Assembly (NCBI GenBank): GCA_029261435.1
Contig: JAJDBI010000211.1
Span: 1-13,732, forward strand
Reading direction: 5' to 3'
Length of the DNA: 13,732 nucleotides
DNA from: Nitrospinaceae bacterium
GTDB taxonomy: Bacteria; Nitrospinota; Nitrospinia; Nitrospinales; VA-1
Every line of letters begins with the position of its first letter. Position 1 is the stretch's first letter. The translations under genes and the position numbers were made by a program. The notes beneath the pieces are model-generated. The model ran no database searches. It was not told the origin of the DNA and saw nothing but the letters and a program-made list of their open reading frames with translations. Positions 1 to 4,490 of the stretch are shown here, piece by piece.

Positions 1-661
1 TAACAGTTGTGGGCGTGCCGCCGTCACCCCCTTTGCCCCCGGCACCACCGGCTACCGCGCCGCCGGTTATATTGATCGTCACACCGCCTGCACCCCTGGT
101 ATCGATACCCATTCCACCTGAACCCGCTGAACCACCTGCCCCTCCACTGCTATCGTTAGACCCTTCACCCGTGCCACCAGCACCCCCGGCACCACCGGTC
201 ACCGTGCCAGCAGTGATCGTGATGCTGTTACCCACATTAAAATCGATAGCGAAGGAACCACTGCTACCATTACCACCGATTGTAGCACCTGCTGAGTTTC
301 CTGTATCAGAGTCATCGCCACCGGCACCGCCCTGTCCACCGGTGATCGTTCCGGCTGAAGTTATCGTTCCATCGCTAGCCGAGCCGCTGAAATCAACCGC
401 ATCTCCGTTGTTGGAAGTACCAGCTGTAGCCGTGGAAGCTGACGCGGGTTTGGCCGGGGTGGCAGGAACGATCGAACCCGCGGCGGTTACAGTCAAATCA
501 TCGCCAGACGCTGAGAAAGATTGGGTTGCAGTGAGAGCCGTAGAAACCGTCTGGTCCGCAGCAAAAACAACTGAACTCAGAAAAAACAGATTAGCAAAAG
601 CTATTGCGAAGAAACCGCAACATAGCCGGGTTGGTTTTTTCATGCGAGAATTAATTTTCAT
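1..661 (-). CDS. Exported glycine-rich tandem-repeat protein (N-terminal part; C-terminus lies beyond the left edge)
   Basis: An open frame runs leftward off the window; 220 residues are visible. Residues 1-35 look like a Sec signal peptide: basic start (KK...R), hydrophobic core (about 16-33) and a VFA/A cleavage site near 34-35. After a Ser/Thr/Ala-rich linker come three related blocks (about 86-115, 135-163, 182-212). Each has an ID/VDF-like start, a Thr/Ile-rich strand such as TITAGTVTGG, and a run of Gly-Gly-Ala. Such alternation is typical of beta-helical surface proteins and autotransporter passengers; whether a beta-barrel follows cannot be seen. No Shine-Dalgarno decides the start: ATGs at 685, 661 and 643 are in frame, and 661 gives a normal signal-peptide length. 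The long proline-rich frame on the other strand is its mirror image. Function unknown; surface structure or adhesion is a guess. Confidence 0.75.
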   Translation of the reverse strand, partial: MKINSRMKKPTRLCCGFFAIAFANLFFLSSVVFAADQTVSTALTATQSFSASGDDLTVTAAGSIVPATPAKPASASTATAGTSNNGDAVDFSGSASDGTITSAGTITGGQGGAGGDDSDTGNSAGATIGGNGSSGSFAIDFNVGNSITITAGTVTGGAGGAGGTGEGSNDSSGGAGGSAGSGGMGIDTRGAGGVTINITGGAVAGGAGGKGGDGGTPTTV

Positions 662-711
662 GGGGGAATTGAAGGTTGGTTCCATTAATAAAAAATTAGT
701 TTGACAAGAAA

Positions 712-764
712 ATAAAATATATTTATTAATAAAAAATATCTTAATAATAAAATTAAATATAGCT
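712..764. repeat. AT-rich direct repeat, copy 1
   Basis: It shares a core with copy 2 at 848-905. Identical stretches include ATAAAATAT, ATTTATTAA and the 20-base run ending in AATTAAATATA. Copy 1 lacks an ATAT insert and one A of a poly-A run. Just downstream is the perfect stem GCTATCT-aa-AGATAGC. Confidence 0.7.
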
Positions 765-766
765 AA

Positions 767-782
767 GCTATCTAAAGATAGC
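767..782. repeat. Perfect 7-bp inverted repeat next to repeat copy 1
   Basis: GCTATCT and AGATAGC are separated by 2 bases. It could be an operator or a small hairpin. No T-run follows on either strand, so it is not a classical terminator. Confidence 0.5.
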
Positions 783-847
783 GTATCCCTAATAGCACTA
801 AAATGTTATATTTACAAGGACAATCAATAATAAATTGGCCTGGCGAT

Positions 848-905
848 ATAAAATATATATATTTATTAACAAAAAAATATCTTAATAATAAAATTAAATA
901 TAACT
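848..905. repeat. AT-rich direct repeat, copy 2
   Basis: This is the second copy of the element at 712-764, displaced by about 136 bp and nearly identical apart from small A/AT indels. Like copy 1 it is followed within a few bases by a CTAT...ATAG dyad, here only 4 bp (909-923), so the duplication may extend past the AT-rich core. Confidence 0.7.
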
Positions 906-1092
906 CGTCTATCGACGGAATAGCATTTATTTGATAGGGTGAGCAGGTTGGTTTTGCAAGATGATCAGGACGCCAGTTGCAGGGAAAGTGGTTGAATTAC
1001 CCCCAATAATTTCCGACAGCTGAAGAGGCAAGTGAGATATTACCCGTTCAGGTTCAGAGGGTAGGGGCAGAACAAATCGTGGAGGACGATTG

Positions 1093-1767
1093 ATGTTATT
1101 GAGCAGAGCAGGATGGTCAAGTGTTGTTGTTTTTTTCTTCATAACAATACTGGGAAAACCGGCTGAATCCAAAACACCCCCCAAATCCTCAGCCGCAGAA
1201 TCATCAGTATCTGCGAAGAAATGGGCTGATGTGAAAGGGTTTCGCTCCGCCCGTTTTGGCATGAGCGAAAAGAGTGTCTTGAAAATTATCACCAAAGATT
1301 TCAAGATTCCCAAAAGCAAGGTCGAGCGTAACGTCCACCCCACAGAAAAAACTGTGAGCCTTGAGATCGAGGTTCAGGAGGTACTTCCGGAAGGGGGAAA
1401 AGCGGTTGTGGGCTATGTATTCGGGTATAAATCTAAAAAACTGATTCAGGTCAATGTGGTTTGGGGAAAACCCGTTGAACCCAAACCGGACGCCCGAAAG
1501 GTGGTCGATGCGGCTAATCGTCTACGCAATTATTTGATCAAGAAAAAGTACATGAAGGATGGCTATGTCACTAACGCCAAAATAGATGAAAGCAGAATCA
1601 TTATTTTTCGCGGGAAAGATCAAAAGGGACGAATGATCCTGATGATTTTGACGGACCCTGAAAGCAATGACAAAAAGAAATTCTTTCGAGATATTACCCT
1701 CAGACTATCCTATATGCTAAACCCTGATTCCCCGGACATCCTCACTATCAATGAAGGTGATTTTTAA
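1093..1767 (+). CDS. Secreted or periplasmic protein of unknown function
   Basis: The protein has 224 residues. The start is ATG 1093: GGAGG at 1081-1085 is placed 7 bases before it, better than the TTG directly upstream. Residues 1-28 form a likely signal peptide (MLLSR..., hydrophobic VVVFFFITIL, then GKPAES). A Ser/Ala/Lys linker follows. A mixed alpha/beta domain begins around residue 45 with GFRSARFGMSEKSV, a pattern of short periplasmic domains where a helix follows a small-residue turn. It contains alternating strands (VSLEIEVQEV, AVVGYVFGY, LIQVNVVWG) and is rich in lysine. I do not recognise the family. It stands alone, converging on the M28 gene, with no clear terminator between them. 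Its role cannot be given beyond probable export. Confidence 0.8.
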   Translation: MLLSRAGWSSVVVFFFITILGKPAESKTPPKSSAAESSVSAKKWADVKGFRSARFGMSEKSVLKIITKDFKIPKSKVERNVHPTEKTVSLEIEVQEVLPEGGKAVVGYVFGYKSKKLIQVNVVWGKPVEPKPDARKVVDAANRLRNYLIKKKYMKDGYVTNAKIDESRIIIFRGKDQKGRMILMILTDPESNDKKKFFRDITLRLSYMLNPDSPDILTINEGDF

Positions 1768-1849
1768 ATTCCAACTAATCTGTGGATATTAAAAGTTTTC
1801 ACTAGCCGCAGGGGCAATGGGCAAATTAATCCGAGATAACTCTTTGGGT

Positions 1850-1864
1850 CCAGCGCTACGCTGG
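1850..1864. repeat. Inverted repeat directly after the M28 gene
   Basis: CCAGCG-cta-CGCTGG is a perfect 6-bp GC-rich stem with a 3-base loop, abutting the stop codon of the minus-strand M28 gene and lying between two convergent genes. Position suggests a transcript end, but no T-run follows on either strand, so a classical intrinsic terminator is not supported. Confidence 0.45.
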
Positions 1865-2797
1865 CTACATATCTTCAATCGTCTTTGCCACCACAGAGAA
1901 AACAGAAAACATATTCTCAATGGAACATTTGTCCAGCGTGTCTTCGAGCGTGTGCCAGTAGGGGTAATCGAAATCTATCAGAACAGTAGATGGAATGCCC
2001 ATGCGGTGGAAGGGGTAGTGGTCGTCATAAATAGTATATTTCACGGACTCTTTAAATGACAGTGCGCCCTGCTCTTTGGCAACACCGTAAATTTTATCGA
2101 GAAAGCGCGAACTGCCTTTGAGCGAATAGGTCTCCTTAAAGATCTGTAAATCTTTATCCCCAATCATGTCGATGACCAGCACCCAGTAAGGCCATTTTTC
2201 TTTTTCTATCTGGATCAGTTGCTGAGCGTAGAAGGTCGACCCCAGCAGTTTCAGCCCGGAATCCTTGCCGCCAAAATCTTCTCCATCAAAAAAAACCAAA
2301 TGCACAGGTCGGGCAACAGGGTGCTGACTGAGATATTGCGCCAGCCCAAGCAAAACTGCCGTGCCAGAACCACCATCGTTCGCACCCAAAATAGGTTCAG
2401 ACCAATTTTCAGGATTGGGGTCTTCATCGGCAAAAGGACGAGTATCAAAATGGGCTCCAATTAAAATCGGGGCACCGCCTTTGGTTCCTTGAAACCGAAG
2501 TTCCAAATTGACCATATCCACAGAGGACGATGTGGAGGTGCGGACTGAAAAAGGCTGTTCAACTACCTGATCAGCATATTTCTCACCCACTTTACGGATC
2601 AAAGCCAGAGTTTCACGGTAGCCTTCACTTCCAGGATTTCTAGGGCCGTAGGCACAAAGGGTCTCCAGATAATTCCATATGACCCGGCTGTACTTTTTGG
2701 AGTCGATAGAACTCGCAAAACCGGGCAAGCTCCAGAAAAGCACAAAAACCATACTCCCAATCACTATATAATGTTGAACCTGCCTTAATCTTTTCAT
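1865..2797 (-). CDS. Exported M28-family zinc peptidase / glutaminyl-peptide cyclotransferase-like enzyme
   Basis: The protein has 310 residues from ATG 2797. A longer TTG-started frame would overlap the upstream gene and push the signal peptide inward, so it is rejected. Residues 1-29 are a signal peptide (MKRLR..., hydrophobic core, PGFASS). The M28 metal site is readable: H116 and D118 in GAHFDTR, D141 in NDGGSG, E173-D174 in FFDGEDFGG, D210 in VIDMIGD and H260 in DDHYPF. The later WHTLEDT stretch resembles the WHT segment of glutaminyl cyclases, and the overall spacing fits that M28 branch. It could therefore cyclise N-terminal glutamine of exported proteins or act as an aminopeptidase; sequence alone does not decide. 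It lies 14 bp after the NUDIX gene, probably in one transcript. No clear Shine-Dalgarno is visible. Confidence 0.85.
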   Translation of the reverse strand: MKRLRQVQHYIVIGSMVFVLFWSLPGFASSIDSKKYSRVIWNYLETLCAYGPRNPGSEGYRETLALIRKVGEKYADQVVEQPFSVRTSTSSSVDMVNLELRFQGTKGGAPILIGAHFDTRPFADEDPNPENWSEPILGANDGGSGTAVLLGLAQYLSQHPVARPVHLVFFDGEDFGGKDSGLKLLGSTFYAQQLIQIEKEKWPYWVLVIDMIGDKDLQIFKETYSLKGSSRFLDKIYGVAKEQGALSFKESVKYTIYDDHYPFHRMGIPSTVLIDFDYPYWHTLEDTLDKCSIENMFSVFSVVAKTIEDM

Positions 2798-2811
2798 ATA
2801 TGATAACTTTT

Positions 2812-3240
2812 TCAAGGTTTTAGCTGTCCTACACCGGTCCGGCCATTTTCCCGCCAATCAAAGTAATCCTTCAATATAAGGGCGTGGTCAAACACAAGCG
2901 GTTCTGGAAGCGTATTTTTTGTGAAAAGGCCTGCTTTTTGGGCATCCGAGCCGGCTTGAGCTTCTCCGGCGGCCCGTCCGACAAAAACAGTGGAGATGTT
3001 ATGTTGTCGGGAGTCGCGCTCAGGGTCTGAGTATGTATGAAACTGTCCCAATAGATCCACCATTAATCCCGTCTCTTCCAAGGCCTCCCGGCGGGCCGCA
3101 GTTTCCAGAGATTCGCCATAATCGACAAACCCACCGGGCAATGCCCAGCCATGTGGGGGATTCATACGCTCTATCAGGATAATTCCATCTCCTTGCTCAA
3201 TAATGATATCTACTGTGGGAACAGGGTTTTTAAAATCCAT
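2812..3240 (-). CDS. NUDIX hydrolase, ADP-ribose pyrophosphatase-like
   Basis: The protein has 142 residues from ATG 3240; an in-frame TTG 24 bases upstream is less likely. The NUDIX box is complete: G37-x5-E43-x7-R51-E52-A-L-E55-E56-T-G58, with the GGFVDYGE lead-in. The glutamates bind the divalent metal that cleaves an X-linked nucleoside diphosphate. The segment YSDPERDSRQHNIS (about 70-83) after the box resembles ADP-ribose pyrophosphatases, so ADP-ribose or a similar nucleotide sugar is the best guess for substrate; the exact substrate is inference. It is cytosolic, with no signal peptide, and is the first gene of a likely two-gene unit with the exported M28 enzyme. The functional link between them is unclear. 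TATAAT at 3249-3244 sits almost on the start codon, and no good -35 accompanies it. Confidence 0.9.
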   Translation of the reverse strand: MDFKNPVPTVDIIIEQGDGIILIERMNPPHGWALPGGFVDYGESLETAARREALEETGLMVDLLGQFHTYSDPERDSRQHNISTVFVGRAAGEAQAGSDAQKAGLFTKNTLPEPLVFDHALILKDYFDWRENGRTGVGQLKP

Positions 3241-3362
3241 AAAATTATACACCACCCGAAGCAAAACCTTTGTTTTTAGGCGAAAACCGTCTCAACTAAA
3301 ACCAGAACCCGAGCCAGCGCACCAAACCGCTGTTCGGATCTCAGATAATAAAGTCTCGCATC

Positions 3363-3399
3363 TTATTTATTTTAAAGGCCTCTGAAGTAAAATAAATAA
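3363..3399. repeat. Perfect 12-bp AT-only inverted repeat upstream of the flgM promoter
   Basis: TTATTTATTTTA (3363-3374) and TAAAATAAATAA (3388-3399) are exact reverse complements around a 13-base loop that contains AGGCCT. It lies 20 bp before the sigma-28 promoter in the spacer between divergent nudix and flgM genes. It could be a regulator site or, with the following AATTTTT on the + strand, a weak terminator insulating flgM. Confidence 0.6.
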
Positions 3400-3419
3400 A
3401 ATTTTTCACACAATCCAGC

Positions 3420-3446
3420 TAAAGTTTATCTGTCTGGCTCCGATAA
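3420..3446 (+). promoter_or_regulatory. Sigma-28 (FliA) promoter of flgM
   Basis: TAAAGTTT, exactly 11 bases, then TCCGATAA. This matches the flagellar sigma-28 consensus TAAAGTTT-N11-GCCGATAA at 15 of 16 positions. It points at flgM, whose ATG is 110 bases further on, giving a leader of roughly 100 nt. FlgM is the anti-sigma factor of sigma-28, so this arrangement is a negative feedback loop. Confidence 0.9.
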
Positions 3447-3460
3447 TTATAACAGAAGAT

Positions 3461-3522
3461 CAGGTTTCACCTTGGAGGGTTGGAAAAAGATCTTTACTCC
3501 TCAAGGGTAAAAAGTTAACCTG
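3461..3522 (+). promoter_or_regulatory. Foldable 5' leader of flgM
   Basis: CAGGTT at 3461-3466 is complementary to AACCTG at 3517-3522. Inside, ACCTTGGAGG (3469-3478) can pair imperfectly with CTCCTCAAGGGT (3497-3508). The helix would hide a GGAGG sequence not used by flgM itself, whose own AAGGA lies further down. It could control mRNA stability or translation; the pairing is seen in the sequence, the role is inferred. Confidence 0.4.
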
Positions 3523-3556
3523 TTGATGCTAAATTCACTTTTTAAGGACTGGTATC

Positions 3557-3874
3557 ATGGAAATTCCAGGCAACGATTTTCGGATTAAAGGTAAGACGAT
3601 TCAAGACCGGGTAAAGGTCGGGGACAAAACAGCTACAACCAAGAGCCAGGGCGGCACCTCCTCAACCGGCGGTACTGAGCAGATTGCTATATCGTCCAAG
3701 GCCAAAGACATTCAAAAAGCGACCGAAGCGGTCAATACGGCCCCGGATATTCGTATCGAAAAAGTGGATCGGATTAAGGACCAAATCGCGAATGGTAATT
3801 ATCGCGTATCCAGTGAGAAGCTCGCTGAAAAAGTCTTGGAAAACATCATTACGGAATCTAAGTTTCTAGGCTAA
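3557..3874 (+). CDS. flgM: Negative regulator of flagellin synthesis FlgM (anti-sigma-28 factor)
   Basis: The protein has 105 residues, normal for the family. The N-terminal half (1-45) is polar, with Gly, Ser, Thr and Lys, and matches the disordered, export-competent part of FlgM. The C-terminal half carries the sigma-binding signature: ISSKAKDIQKA (about 46-56), then a DIRIEKVDRIKDQIANGNY stretch (about 65-83), VSSEKLAEKVLENII and a final SKFL. FlgM holds FliA inactive in the cytoplasm until the hook-basal body is complete, and is then secreted through the flagellar apparatus, releasing late-gene expression. AAGGA at 3544-3548 lies 8 bases before the ATG. It stands alone: flgN, flgK and other flagellar genes are not in this window. 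It is driven by the sigma-28 promoter just upstream. Confidence 0.93.
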   Translation: MEIPGNDFRIKGKTIQDRVKVGDKTATTKSQGGTSSTGGTEQIAISSKAKDIQKATEAVNTAPDIRIEKVDRIKDQIANGNYRVSSEKLAEKVLENIITESKFLG

Positions 3875-3983
3875 TTTCTCACCCCTACTCTGAAGTTTTC
3901 CGCAAAAACGCAGTTATCTTACCTATCCAGATCCAGACGTAAAACCTGCATCCTGAAAATACAAGAAATTAAGGAAAAGCAAA

Positions 3984-4214
3984 TTATTTGTGTTGGGTAG
4001 ATGCCACACGAGTAGGAAGGGCTTGCAAAAACTGTTCGAGTTGACCGATCAGGGTAGTGACCTCCATGCCATGCATCAGGGCCCCGTTTTCCAAGGTATC
4101 GAATTTCACAGCAAAGCAACTGCCACAGGACATCTGTTTTTCATTGAAAAACTTCATGGCCTCAGGATAAGCGTTGAGAATTTCATTGATCGTGGTATTT
4201 TTATTTACAACCAT
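3984..4214 (-). CDS. DUF1858 redox-disulfide domain protein
   Basis: The 76-residue protein is essentially one DUF1858 domain (the TIGR03980-type hybrid-cluster-associated disulfide domain). The family pattern is clear: NTTINEILNAYPEAMKFF near the N-terminus, then MSCGSC with cysteines C30 and C33, then FDTLENGALMHGMEV and a closing helix. The CxxC pair is expected to form a redox-active disulfide or bind a metal or cluster; partner proteins are not adjacent. ATG 4214 is chosen over ATG 4265 for three reasons: GAGG with about 11 bases spacing precedes it, the domain normally starts within a few residues, and the candidate promoter places transcription after the longer start. It diverges from rpmB and converges on flgM. 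It acts in the cytoplasm, and its substrate is unknown. Confidence 0.85.
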   Translation of the reverse strand: MVVNKNTTINEILNAYPEAMKFFNEKQMSCGSCFAVKFDTLENGALMHGMEVTTLIGQLEQFLQALPTRVASTQHK

Positions 4215-4229
4215 ATTATTCAAATCCTC

Positions 4230-4277
4230 TTGCCCCTTTAACAAGGTTATGCTAGCATCTAACATTCTTCAAGACAA
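4230..4277. promoter_or_regulatory. Candidate symmetric bidirectional promoter between the DUF1858 gene and rpmB
   Basis: The palindrome ATGCTAGCAT (4249-4258) supplies a TAGCAT -10-like hexamer on each strand. On + the -35-like TTGCCC is at 4230-4235, and on - TTGTCT is at 4277-4272, each exactly 17 bases from its hexamer. The hexamers are imperfect (3-4 of 6 positions), but the symmetric geometry and the divergent genes support it. Confidence 0.45.
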
Positions 4278-4295
4278 TCTATTTCGGAGTATTTG

Positions 4296-4490
4296 ATGTC
4301 CCTAAAATGTGAAGTTTGCGATAAAAAACCCCAATTTGGTAACAATGTCAGTCACGCGAACAACAAAACCCGCCGACGCTGGAAACCAAATATCAAAAAG
4401 TTGCGTGTGGTGATGAAGGGTTCAGTAAAGACCATGAAAATTTGTACCCGTTGCATCAAGTCAGGAAAAATAACTAAAGCCATCAGGTAG
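4296..4490 (+). CDS. rpmB: 50S ribosomal protein L28 (zinc-ribbon form)
   Basis: The protein has 64 residues, the usual length for short bacterial L28. The family signatures are present: CEVCDKKPQFGNNVSHANNKTRRRW (read in parts) at the N-terminus, then PNIKK and the C-terminal CTRCIKSGKITK. Four cysteines in two CxxC pairs (C5, C8 and two near residues 51-54) mark the zinc-binding C+ type, as opposed to the cysteine-free form some bacteria switch to when zinc is scarce. CGGAG at 4285-4289 lies 6 bases before the ATG, which is preferred over the adjacent TTG. L28 is a structural protein of the large subunit and helps late 70S assembly. It is not followed by rpmG here. Its last 8 bases overlap the 3' end of the convergent rel/spoT gene. 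Confidence 0.95.
   Translation: MSLKCEVCDKKPQFGNNVSHANNKTRRRWKPNIKKLRVVMKGSVKTMKICTRCIKSGKITKAIR

Larger units (their letters stand above)
662..1092. other. AT-rich intergenic region between divergent genes
   Basis: No convincing gene lies here. Positions 690-905 are very AT-rich and hold a duplicated element (listed separately) and a small perfect hairpin (767-782). Positions 906-1080 are more GC-balanced. A minus-strand open frame there runs on into the secreted-protein gene and is best read as a shadow. Both flanking genes start outward from this spacer, so their promoters should be here, but the AT bias makes promoter calls unreliable. Confidence 0.6.

Noticed and set aside
9..704. 231-residue proline-rich open frame on the + strand
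   Set aside because: It is the mirror of the glycine-rich gene on the other strand (GGN/GCN codons read in reverse give Pro/Ala). It has no ribosome binding site, and the minus frame has a signal peptide and repeats.
701..729. TTGACA-N17-TATTAA on the + strand as a promoter
   Set aside because: The -10 is only 4 of 6 in extremely AT-rich DNA, and the next + strand gene begins more than 360 bp away, so it is not convincing.
927..1343. 138-residue minus-strand open frame
   Set aside because: More than half of it overlaps the well-started secreted-protein gene in antisense; no start signal or family likeness was seen.
2251..2464. Short frames inside the M28 gene on both strands
   Set aside because: They lie wholly within a gene with intact zinc-site motifs and show no start signals.
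3481..3519. Micro-ORF of 12 codons starting TTG after GGAGG in the flgM leader
   Set aside because: The GGAGGG abuts the TTG with no proper spacing, and nothing else supports translation.
3875..3983. Terminator between convergent flgM and the DUF1858 gene
   Set aside because: Searched by eye; only short imperfect stems such as GTTTT/AAAAC, no GC-rich hairpin with a T-run.
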